Of a stretch of 64,000 nucleotides of DNA, positions 57,189 through 64,000 are shown piece by piece. The notes beneath the pieces were generated by a model. The model ran no database searches. It saw nothing but the letters and a program-made list of their open reading frames with translations, and had not been told where the DNA came from. The position numbers and the translations under genes are program-made. Numbering within the stretch: the stretch's first letter is position 1; every line of letters begins with the position of its first letter. The stretch lies in NCBI RefSeq assembly GCF_023073315.1, contig NZ_JADPJH010000026.1:145847-209846 (forward strand), read 5' to 3'. The DNA comes from Bradyrhizobium sp. 1 (lineage in GTDB: Bacteria; Pseudomonadota; Alphaproteobacteria; Rhizobiales; Xanthobacteraceae).

Positions 57189-59399
57189 CTACCTGTTCCC
57201 GCCAAACAGCCGGTCCATCAGCCAGCCATCCAGCCCCGCCGCTGCCTCCGGCCGCGCATTGGCGCGCGTCGGGGGCGGGCGATAGCCGCTGTTGTTGGCC
57301 GGTGCCGGAGCGGGCGCTGCCGCCGTCGGCGGCGACACCTGCGAGGCCGCCTGCGCGAGGTTCGACAGGCCCCATGTGCCTGGTGAGTTCGGCAAGTTCG
57401 CCACCGGCACGCCCTCGTGCGCCGTCTTCATGAAGCGCGACCAGACCTCCACCGGCAGGCCGCCGCCGGTCGCCTTCTTGGTCGGCGAATTGTCGTCATT
57501 GCCGAGCCAGACACCAGTGACGAGGTTGGCGGTGTAGCCGATGAACCAGGCGTCGCGATAATCCTGGCTGGTGCCGGTCTTGCCGGCGGCAGGCCAGCCG
57601 GGGATCTCCGCCTTCTTGGCGGTGCCTGATATCAGCGTCTCCCGCATCATCGTGTTCATCATGCCGACATAGCGGGGGTCGATGACTTGGTTGTGTTCGT
57701 CGGCTTGCCGCATGTAGAGCAGCTTGCCACCGAGCGTCCTGATCCGCGTCACGACATGCGGCGTCACCGCAAAACCGCCATTGGCGAATGGCGCATAGGC
57801 GCCGACCAGCTCGACCACGGAGACTTCGGAGGTGCCAAGCGCGATCGAGGCGTTGGGTTCGAGTTTCGAGGAGATGCCGAGCCGGTGCGCGGTGCGGACC
57901 ACGTTCTTCGGGCCGACCTCGAGGCCGAGGCGGATCGCGACGGTGTTGAGCGACATCGCCAGCGCCTGCGTCAGCGTCACCGCGCCGAAATATTCATGGG
58001 TGTAGTTCTCAGGCTTCCAGCCCTTGACCTCGATCGGCGCGTCCTGGCGCATGGTATCGGGCGTCAGCCCCTGTTCGAGCGCGGTCAGGTACACGAACGG
58101 CTTGAACGAGGAGCCCGGCTGGCGTTTTGCGGTGACCGCACGGTTGTACTGGCTGTCGGAATAGTTCCGCCCGCCGACCACGGCGCGCACCGCGCCGTCG
58201 GGCGTCATCGCCACCAGCGCGCCCTGGCTGACATTGAACTTCACGCTCTTGGCCGCGAGCTCGTCGATGATGGCCGCTTCCGCCACGCTCTGCAGTTTTG
58301 GATCGATCGTGGTCTCGACCTTGATGCTCTCGTCGATCTGGCCGACCAGATCGTCCAGCACCTCGCCGATCCAGTCGGCGACATAGTTGACCGTGCCGGC
58401 GCCGGCCGGCTTCACGTTATAGGAGGGATGGCCGATCGAGGCTTGCGCCTGCGCATCGGTGATGAATTGTCCATCCGCCATCGCCGCGAGCACGATTTTC
58501 GCGCGCGCTTCCGCGCCTTCAGGGTTGCGGTTCGGCGCAAGGCGCGACGGCGATTTGACGAGGCCGGCCAGCATCGCGGCTTCGGCGATCGTGACGTTCT
58601 TCGCCGGCTTGCCGAAATATTTTTGCGCGGCGGCTTCGACGCCATAGGCGCCCGAGCCGAAATAGACGCGGTTGAGATAGAGTTCCAGAATCTCGCTCTT
58701 GGAGTGCTTGCGCTCCAGCCAGATGGCGAGCTCCGCCTCCTGCAGCTTGCGTGCCATGGTGCGCTCCTGGGTCAGGAACAGGTTTTTGGCGAGCTGCTGC
58801 GTCAGCGTCGAGCCGCCCTGCGACACGCCGCGATGCATGACGTTGGTGACGAGGGCGCGCAGGATGCCAATGGGGTCGATGCCGAAATGCGAATAGAAGC
58901 GGCGGTCCTCGATGGCGATGAACGCCTTCGGCAGATAGGGCGGCAGATCCTTCAGCGACACGTTGGCGCCGGCCATTTCGCCGCGCTGGGCCAGCATGCT
59001 GCCGTCGATGCCGACGATCTGGATCGTCGGCGGCCGTTTGGGAATCTCCAGCGACTGGATCGGTGGCAGATGGGCGCCGACATAGATCACGACACCGATC
59101 ACGGCGATCACGCCCCACAGGCCGAGCACCGCGCCCCAATAGACCATGCGGCCGAGGCTGAACCCGCCGGACTTTGATCGTCGCCTGGCGCCGCTGCGGC
59201 TGGCTTGCGGCTTCCGCTCGCGCGGCGGCTCGTCGCCGGAATCTTCAGCTTTGCGTTTGGCGGATGATTTCGCTGGCTTCTTCGGCTTGTCCTCGGCATT
59301 GGGAATGCGGTCCGCCGCCGTCAGGCGCAGATCGGCGAGCGCCGCGGGCAAGCCGAACAACGGCTCCTTCCGCCCACCCTTTTTCTTTCCCAACCCCAT
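57189..59399 (-). CDS. PBP1A-family bifunctional penicillin-binding protein
   Basis: This 736-residue protein builds peptidoglycan. It has a basic, Lys/Arg-rich cytosolic head (residues 1-80), one membrane anchor (YWGAVLGLWGVIAVIGVVIYVGA), a GT51 glycosyltransferase (IAIEDRRFYSHFGID, GGSTLTQQLAKNLFL, RKLQEAELAIWLERK) and a transpeptidase with GSSFKPFVY (SxxK), SLNTVA (SxN) and KTGTSQDYRDAWF. The end is Pro/Ala-rich (PPTAAAPAPAPANNSGY). Start ATG 59399 is chosen over an earlier in-frame start; no strong ribosome site. Confidence 0.94.
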   Translation of the reverse strand: MGLGKKKGGRKEPLFGLPAALADLRLTAADRIPNAEDKPKKPAKSSAKRKAEDSGDEPPRERKPQASRSGARRRSKSGGFSLGRMVYWGAVLGLWGVIAVIGVVIYVGAHLPPIQSLEIPKRPPTIQIVGIDGSMLAQRGEMAGANVSLKDLPPYLPKAFIAIEDRRFYSHFGIDPIGILRALVTNVMHRGVSQGGSTLTQQLAKNLFLTQERTMARKLQEAELAIWLERKHSKSEILELYLNRVYFGSGAYGVEAAAQKYFGKPAKNVTIAEAAMLAGLVKSPSRLAPNRNPEGAEARAKIVLAAMADGQFITDAQAQASIGHPSYNVKPAGAGTVNYVADWIGEVLDDLVGQIDESIKVETTIDPKLQSVAEAAIIDELAAKSVKFNVSQGALVAMTPDGAVRAVVGGRNYSDSQYNRAVTAKRQPGSSFKPFVYLTALEQGLTPDTMRQDAPIEVKGWKPENYTHEYFGAVTLTQALAMSLNTVAIRLGLEVGPKNVVRTAHRLGISSKLEPNASIALGTSEVSVVELVGAYAPFANGGFAVTPHVVTRIRTLGGKLLYMRQADEHNQVIDPRYVGMMNTMMRETLISGTAKKAEIPGWPAAGKTGTSQDYRDAWFIGYTANLVTGVWLGNDDNSPTKKATGGGLPVEVWSRFMKTAHEGVPVANLPNSPGTWGLSNLAQAASQVSPPTAAAPAPAPANNSGYRPPPTRANARPEAAAGLDGWLMDRLFGGNR

Positions 59400-59565
59400 A
59401 CGCAAACGCCCGGTCAGCCCGCCCCGCCGCACGCTAGCGGTCGCTGTTTAAGGCCCGGTTACGCGGACGTTAACGCGCGATTAGGAGATGCGGCATTCGC
59501 CGGCCGCAGTTCCGCTTCCGAGGGGGCGGGGCTAGGATCGGGGCCATAAAGAAGAGGGAACACGC

Positions 59566-59991
59566 ATGGGCCACATCGATCCGACCAAGGAGATTTTCGC
59601 GCAGTTCCGGGACAACGACCGCCCGGGCCCGATCCACATGCTGAACCTGGTGCGCCTGCGCAAGGACGCTGCCTATCCCGATGGCCGCAAGGCCAGCGGT
59701 GCGGAAGCCTATGCGGCCTATGGCCGCGACAGCGGCCCGGTGTTCGAACGCCTCGGCGGCCGCATCGTCTGGCAGGGCAGGTTCGAGCTGATGCTGATCG
59801 GCCCCGAGGCCGAGCGCTGGGACCATTGCTTCATCGCGGAGTATCCAAGTGTCGCAGCCTTCGTCGAGATGATCCGCGATCCCGTCTATCGCGAAGCGGT
59901 CAAGCATCGCCAGGCGGGGGTGGAGGATTCGCGATTGATCCGCCACGCCGTGCTGCCGGTGGGGAAGGGCTTTGGAGAGATACCGGAGTAA
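59566..59991 (+). CDS. DUF1330 domain protein
   Basis: This 141-residue protein fits the DUF1330 pattern: PIHMLNLVRLRKDAAYPDGRKASGAEAYAAYGRDSGPVFERLGGRIVWQG and FIAEYPSVAAFVEMIRDPVYREAV. It resembles the smaller DUF1330 protein at 16150 but is more divergent. Function unknown. GAGGGA lies 8 nt before the ATG. The upstream region (59400-59565) is shared, divergently, with PBP1A. Confidence 0.85.
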   Translation: MGHIDPTKEIFAQFRDNDRPGPIHMLNLVRLRKDAAYPDGRKASGAEAYAAYGRDSGPVFERLGGRIVWQGRFELMLIGPEAERWDHCFIAEYPSVAAFVEMIRDPVYREAVKHRQAGVEDSRLIRHAVLPVGKGFGEIPE

Positions 59992-59993
59992 TT

Positions 59994-60098
59994 CGTAGGG
60001 TGGGTTAGCCTCGCGGCTGCGCCGCTGGGCGTAACCCACCTCTTTGGCTTCCGCAGAGGCAGAAGTGGTGGGTTACGCTTCGCTAACCCACCCTGCGA
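59994..60098. repeat. Intergenic palindromic repeat, GTAGGGTGGGTTA family, copy 2
   Basis: CGTAGGGTGGGTTAGC at the left end and GCTAACCCACCCTGCG at the right end are inverted, with an inner GCGTAACCCACC/GGTGGGTTACGC pair. It lies between the DUF1330 stop and the end of a convergent binding-protein gene. See 4433-4579 and 61444-61505. Confidence 0.88.
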
Positions 60099-60113
60099 AG
60101 TCGCATGCGAGTC

Positions 60114-61340
60114 CTAACCCGCCGGACCTGCATCCTCCAGGATCGGCCCGAACAGCTCCCAGCGCTCGCCGTTGAACTTCATCATCTGAAGCTGCTTGTT
60201 GACGCGGTAGTCGGTCGGCGAGGTATTGGCCTTGATGCCGGGCAGCGCGGTGTCGCTGACGACGTCCTTCAGCGAGGCCGCCTGCTTCATGACGTTCTCG
60301 CGCGTCAGGTCATCACCACACTGCTTCAGCACATGGACCAGCAGCTGCGCCGTGCTGTAGCCGTAGGTGTTGAAGTTCGAGTCCTTGTCGCCATCGGGAT
60401 AGTACTTGGCCATGAAGTCGAAATACCTCTTCAGGCCGGCATCGTCCTTCCAGGTCGGGTCGAGCGGTTCCTTGCCGTAGTTGACACTGATCAGGCCCTT
60501 GGCGGCATCGAGGCCGGCCGGCTTCAGCACTGCACCGACCGAGGTGGCGTTGATGTCGACGATCTGCACCGGATGCCAGCCCATTTCGGCGATCTTCTTG
60601 ATCGCCTGCGCGGCCTGCTTCGGCGTCGTTGCGCTGAAGAACAGATCGGCGCCGGCATCCTTGATCTTGAGGACCTGCGAGTCGACCGTGGGATCGGACA
60701 CCTCGTAGGACGCTTCGGTCACGATCATCTTGGCAGCCTTGTCGCCGAGGCCGGCCTTGATGCCGTTCAGATAGTCCTTGCCGAGGTCGTCGTTCTGATA
60801 GAGCACGCCAATCTTGGCGTTCGGATACTCTTTGGTGATGTACTGGCCGTAGATGCGTCCTTCGACGAAGTAGTTCGGGTTAAAGCCCATCGTCCACGGA
60901 AAGTTCTTCGGATCGGTGAACCGCGAGGCACCGGTCGCCGCGAACAGCTGCGGCACCTTCTTGGAATTGAGATATTTCTGCACGGCGGCGTTCACGGGCG
61001 TGCCGATGATCTGGAAGGTGAGGAGCACCTCGTCGCTCTCGACCAGCTTGCGAATCTGCTCCACGGCTTTCGGTGGCGAATAGGCGTCGTCATACTGGAT
61101 CAGATTGATCTTGCGGCCGTTGATGCCGCCCTGGTCGTTGATCATCTTGAAATAGGCGGCTTGGGTCTTGCCGATCGACGAATAAGCCGACGCCGGACCC
61201 GAAAACGGCATGGTCTGTCCGACCTTGATCTCGGTGTCACTGGCGCCCGGATCATATTTCTTTTGGGCATTGGCCGCCGAGACCGACAGCGCCAGGGTCA
61301 GCGCCGTTGCCGTGGCCAGATGCAGAATTCCATTCCTCAT
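60114..61340 (-). CDS. LivJ-type ABC substrate-binding protein, tandem copy 1
   Basis: This 408-residue periplasmic binding protein has a signal peptide (LHLATATALTLALSVSAANA) and the mature motif QKKYDPGASDTEIKVGQTMPFSG. It is a close paralogue of the protein at 61513-62754 along its whole length (for example KMINDQGGINGRKINLIQ and MMKFNGERWELFGPI). The end FGPILEDAGPAG is typical of the family in rhizobia. No permease or ATPase genes are adjacent. GAGGAAA lies about 7 nt before the ATG. Confidence 0.92.
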   Translation of the reverse strand: MRNGILHLATATALTLALSVSAANAQKKYDPGASDTEIKVGQTMPFSGPASAYSSIGKTQAAYFKMINDQGGINGRKINLIQYDDAYSPPKAVEQIRKLVESDEVLLTFQIIGTPVNAAVQKYLNSKKVPQLFAATGASRFTDPKNFPWTMGFNPNYFVEGRIYGQYITKEYPNAKIGVLYQNDDLGKDYLNGIKAGLGDKAAKMIVTEASYEVSDPTVDSQVLKIKDAGADLFFSATTPKQAAQAIKKIAEMGWHPVQIVDINATSVGAVLKPAGLDAAKGLISVNYGKEPLDPTWKDDAGLKRYFDFMAKYYPDGDKDSNFNTYGYSTAQLLVHVLKQCGDDLTRENVMKQAASLKDVVSDTALPGIKANTSPTDYRVNKQLQMMKFNGERWELFGPILEDAGPAG

Positions 61341-61443
61341 TCGCGATTTCCTCAGTTTGTTATTGCAGGTGATCGATCCGGCTGGATGCCACCGCTGAGG
61401 GCGAGTGTGGAGGAGGCGTTGCTGCAACGCAAGGTGGGCGTTC

Positions 61444-61505
61444 GTAGGGTGGGTTACGTCCCGCGGACAGCGCGTCGCGCAATCCGCGGTGCTAACCCAC
61501 CCTAC
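61444..61505. repeat. Intergenic palindromic repeat, GTAGGGTGGGTTA family, copy 3
   Basis: GTAGGGTGGGTTA (61444-61456) and TAACCCACCCTAC (61493-61505) are perfect 13-bp inverted ends around a GC-rich centre. It separates the two tandem binding-protein genes. Confidence 0.9.
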
Positions 61506-61512
61506 AAAGCAA

Positions 61513-62754
61513 TTAACCCGCCGGGCCGTTGTCCTCGATGATCGGTCCGAACAGCTCCCAGCGTTCGCCGTTGAACTTCATCATCTGCATCTGCTTGTTG
61601 ACACGGTAGTCGTTCGGCCCGGTGTTGATCTTGATGCCGGGCAGCGCGAAGCTCGGGGTGAAGTCCCTGATGTTGGCGACCTGCTTCATCACGTTCTCAC
61701 GCGACAGGTCGTCGCCGCATTGCTTCAGCACCTGCGTCAGCAATTCGGCCACCGAATAGGCGTAGGTATTGACCGTGTTGAGCTTGTCGCCTTCGGGAAA
61801 ATACTTGTCCATGAAGGCGAAGAACGCTTTTACGCCTGGATCGTCCTTCCACTGCGGATCGCTCGGCTCCTTGCCGTATTGAGTCGAGATGATGCCCTTG
61901 GAGATGTCGAGGCCGGCCGGCTTCAGCGTCGCCGAGATCGGGCTCGCGTTAATGTCGAGGATGTGCACCGGATTCCAGCCGAGCTCGGCCACTTTCTTGA
62001 TGGCCTGCGCCGCGAATTTCGGCGTCGAAGCATCGTAGAAAAGATCGGCGCCCAGCGACTTCAGTTTGACCACTTGCGAATCCACCGTCGGGTCGGTGAC
62101 CTCGTAGGAGACTTCGCCGACGATCATGCCGGCGGCCTTGTCGCCGAGCCCGCTCTTGAGGCCCGCGAGATAGTCGCGGCCCATGTCGTCGTTCTGGTAG
62201 AGCACGCCGATCTTGGCGTTCGGGTGCTCCTTGAGAATGTACTTTGCGTAGATCCGTCCCTCGGACACGTAGTTGGGATTGTAGGCGATGGTCCAGGGAT
62301 AGTTTTGCGGGTCGTTGAAGCGCGCCGCGCCGGTCGAAGCCAGCAGCTGCGGGATCTTCTTGCCGTTGAGATATTTCTGCACGGCGGCGTTGGCCGCGGT
62401 GCCGATGATCTGGAAGGTGAAGAGCACCTCGTCGCCTTCGACGAGCTTGCGCACCTGCTCGACCGTCTTCGGCGGCGAATAGGCATCGTCATACTGGATC
62501 AGGTTGATCTTGCGGCCGTTGATGCCGCCCTGATCGTTGATCATCTTGAAGTAGGCCGCCTGCGTCTTGCCGATATTGGCGTAGACGGAGTAGGCGCCGG
62601 AGAACGGCACAGTCTGGCCGATCTTGATCTCGGTGTCGCTCGCACCGGTGTCGTATTTCTTTTGTGCGAGGGCTGGACTTACAAAGGCTTCGGTGGCGGA
62701 GAACGCGAAGGCGAGCGCCGCCGTGGCAGCTAAAAAGGCTCTGCGATTGGTCAT
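61513..62754 (-). CDS. LivJ-type ABC substrate-binding protein, tandem copy 2
   Basis: This 413-residue protein has a signal peptide (NRRAFLAATAALAFAFSATEAFVSPALA, with a Tat-like RR) and the same architecture as the previous paralogue: KKYDTGASDTEIKIGQTVPFSG, QYDDAYSPPKTVEQVRKLVEG, QVVKLKSLGADLFYDASTPK. It begins at ATG 62754 with AGGAGGAA 9 nt upstream. The pair arose by tandem duplication; copy 1 is downstream of copy 2 on the minus strand with the repeat between. Ligand unknown. Confidence 0.92.
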   Translation of the reverse strand: MTNRRAFLAATAALAFAFSATEAFVSPALAQKKYDTGASDTEIKIGQTVPFSGAYSVYANIGKTQAAYFKMINDQGGINGRKINLIQYDDAYSPPKTVEQVRKLVEGDEVLFTFQIIGTAANAAVQKYLNGKKIPQLLASTGAARFNDPQNYPWTIAYNPNYVSEGRIYAKYILKEHPNAKIGVLYQNDDMGRDYLAGLKSGLGDKAAGMIVGEVSYEVTDPTVDSQVVKLKSLGADLFYDASTPKFAAQAIKKVAELGWNPVHILDINASPISATLKPAGLDISKGIISTQYGKEPSDPQWKDDPGVKAFFAFMDKYFPEGDKLNTVNTYAYSVAELLTQVLKQCGDDLSRENVMKQVANIRDFTPSFALPGIKINTGPNDYRVNKQMQMMKFNGERWELFGPIIEDNGPAG

Positions 62755-62903
62755 GGTGGATTGTTCCTCCTGACGGAATTTATCCGGTCGACGGTCTTGT
62801 CCCGCTGATTGCAACGGTCGCCATCGCTGCCGAAGATTGTGGAGGAACGTCAGCCGCCGCGCAAGGATCGCGGCGCTGCGCCGAAGCGTCTCAGGCAAGA
62901 ACC

Positions 62904-63266
62904 TTAAGCCAGGAACAACACAACCAGCGCGATCGCCGCCGGCAGCGCCTGCACGATCAGGATGCGCGTGCTGACGGTCATAGCGCCATAGGCGCCGGCC
63001 ACGATCATGCAGAGCAGGAAGAACACCTTGATCTGGAACGCGAAGACCGGGTTGCCGTGAACCAGACCCCAGATCAGGCCGGCGGCGAGGAAGCCGTTAT
63101 AGAGGCCCTGATTGGCGGCCAGCACTTTCGTGATCCCGGCCTTCTCGGGCGTATTGCGGAATGTCTTCAGGCCAAGCGGCTTGTCCCAGAGGAACATCTC
63201 CAGGATCAGGAAATAGGCGTGCAGTGCGGCGACCACCGCCACCAGGATATTGGCGATCCAGATCAA
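62904..63266 (-). CDS. DUF1304 small membrane protein
   Basis: This 120-residue protein has four transmembrane helices (WIANILVAVVAALHAYFLILEMFLW, NGFLAAGLIWGLV, IKVFFLLCMIVAGAYGAM, ILIVQALPAAIALVVLFLA) and matches the DUF1304 family. It starts at TTG 63266 with GGGGGGAG 6 nt upstream. Function unknown. Confidence 0.87.
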   Translation of the reverse strand: MIWIANILVAVVAALHAYFLILEMFLWDKPLGLKTFRNTPEKAGITKVLAANQGLYNGFLAAGLIWGLVHGNPVFAFQIKVFFLLCMIVAGAYGAMTVSTRILIVQALPAAIALVVLFLA

Positions 63267-63360
63267 GTTGAGCTCCCCCCAAAAGCGTCAGCTTTCGGGT
63301 GGACGTTAGCACGGCCGGCGTGGCAAGTGCGATGGGTGTGTTTCGATCAATGGTGCCGCA

Positions 63361-63891
63361 ATGCCCGCGCGATCAACCAAACCGTCTGTAAGCTTTGCCC
63401 TCGACCGGCTGACCACGCCGATCGGGATCGCGCTGCTCGTCACGGATGCTGACGGTGCGCTGCGCGCGCTCGACTGGGAAGATTACGAGCACCGCATGCG
63501 CGAGCTTTTGCGCCTGCACTATGGCGCGGTGGACCTGAGCAATCAGACTGCACCGACGGAGATGCGGACGGCGTTGTCGCGTTACTTCGAAGGCGATCTC
63601 GGCCAGCTCGCAAGCGTCGCCTGGCGCATCGCCGGCACACCGTTCCAGCAGAAGGTCTGGACCGCGCTGGCGAAAATCCCCGCCGGCACCACGATGAGCT
63701 ACGGCGCGATGGCCGCTGGGATCGACATGCCGAAAGCCATTCGCGCTGTCGGCCATGCCAACGGCTCCAACCCGATCAGCGTGGTGCTGCCGTGCCACCG
63801 CCTGATCGGCGCGGACGGCTCGCTGGTGAAGTACGGCGGTGGTCTCGAGCGCAAACGCTGGCTGCTGCGGCATGAGGGCGTGGAGGTTTAA
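63361..63891 (+). CDS. ogt: Methylated-DNA--protein-cysteine methyltransferase
   Basis: This 176-residue suicide repair enzyme removes alkyl groups from O6-alkylguanine. It has the acceptor Cys145 in VVLPCHRLIG, the helix-turn-helix MSYGAMAAGIDMPKAIRAVGHANGSNPIS and the family end GSLVKYGGGLERKRWLL. Length and motifs fit Ogt. The N-terminal regulatory domain of Ada is missing. The ATG at 63361 lacks a strong ribosome site. Confidence 0.93.
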   Translation: MPARSTKPSVSFALDRLTTPIGIALLVTDADGALRALDWEDYEHRMRELLRLHYGAVDLSNQTAPTEMRTALSRYFEGDLGQLASVAWRIAGTPFQQKVWTALAKIPAGTTMSYGAMAAGIDMPKAIRAVGHANGSNPISVVLPCHRLIGADGSLVKYGGGLERKRWLLRHEGVEV

Positions 63892-63900
63892 GCCTCTTCC

Positions 63901-64000
63901 TCACGCTGCCGGCTGAACCGCCTTGTCGCCGGCCATCACATGGGTCAGCGCGCTCTTGATCGCGGACTGGCGGGTCGGGGCGTTGATCTGTGCGCCCAGG
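63901..64000 (-). CDS. 3' end of an unrecognised gene
   Basis: On the minus strand an open frame enters from the window edge and ends with TGA at 63903-63901, coding LGAQINAPTRQSAIKSALTHV then MAGDKAVQPAA. The fragment is too short to assign. It is tail to tail with the ogt gene. Confidence 0.5.
   Translation of the reverse strand, partial: LGAQINAPTRQSAIKSALTHVMAGDKAVQPAA

Overview
The window is about 64 kb of high-GC DNA, and its gene content and small interspersed repeats point to a Bradyrhizobium-type alphaproteobacterium (Nitrobacteraceae). Indicators are DUF3551 secreted proteins, a RegS/RegR redox two-component pair, a Tripartite Tricarboxylate Transporter (Bug-type) binding protein, several branched-chain amino-acid-type ABC components, HWE histidine kinases, MmcB, and dispersed palindromic repeats near many gene ends. 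It reads as ordinary chromosome: no integrase, transposase, phage gene or CRISPR array was recognised, and the only RNA gene recognised is one tRNA-Arg(CCG).

Layout. 0.3-10 kb: two-subunit molybdenum hydroxylase (2Fe-2S and Tat-exported molybdopterin subunits), HD-GYP protein, acyl-CoA ligase, VOC protein, Bug-type binding protein, DUF3551 protein, and an ArsR/AHSA1/DUF899 operon. 10-16 kb: secreted trypsin-like protease, a three-gene operon (membrane protein, winged-helix regulator, divergent cis-prenyltransferase) carrying two copies of a 17-bp palindrome, GNAT protein, and a stand-alone cyclic-nucleotide-binding protein whose 3' end overlaps a metallophosphoesterase. 16-21.7 kb: glycosylase-like protein, a run of small secreted or membrane proteins, UspA, DinB, TspO, tRNA. 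21.7-34 kb (mostly minus strand): GGDEF and GGDEF-EAL proteins, a complete livG-F-H-M set with its binding protein, and an HWE kinase. 34-42.6 kb: SDR, cytochrome P450, flavin monooxygenase, SthA transhydrogenase, MFS exporter, PHB-type esterase. 42.6-50.5 kb: HxlR regulator with divergent small monooxygenase-like gene, MBL hydrolase, two GH13 enzymes, mmcB, regR/regS. 50.5-64 kb: ABC-2 exporter, intracellular PHB depolymerase, YgjP-like metalloprotease, RTX protein with a repeat-derived tail, PBP1A, two tandem orphan amino-acid-type binding proteins, DUF1304, Ogt.

How parts work together. Four proteins of cyclic-di-GMP turnover (one HD-GYP, one GGDEF, two GGDEF-EAL) lie within 30 kb, two of them probably translationally coupled. 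The liv genes overlap by 4 nt at each junction and should form one polycistron. Polyhydroxybutyrate breakdown (phaZ, extracellular-type esterase), redox control (RegSR, SthA) and alpha-glucan/trehalose metabolism (GH13 pair) fit a storage-carbon lifestyle.

The most unusual signals are the palindrome-controlled membrane protein/regulator/cis-prenyltransferase operon; a 15-bp tandem repeat read in two overlapping frames; a hairpin that pairs an anti-Shine-Dalgarno with the ribosome site of a DUF3551 gene; a 24-codon duplicated gene fragment; a 32-codon signal-peptide-like micro-ORF; and the RTX gene that runs into repeat DNA. Functions are assigned by reading motifs, without database searches.
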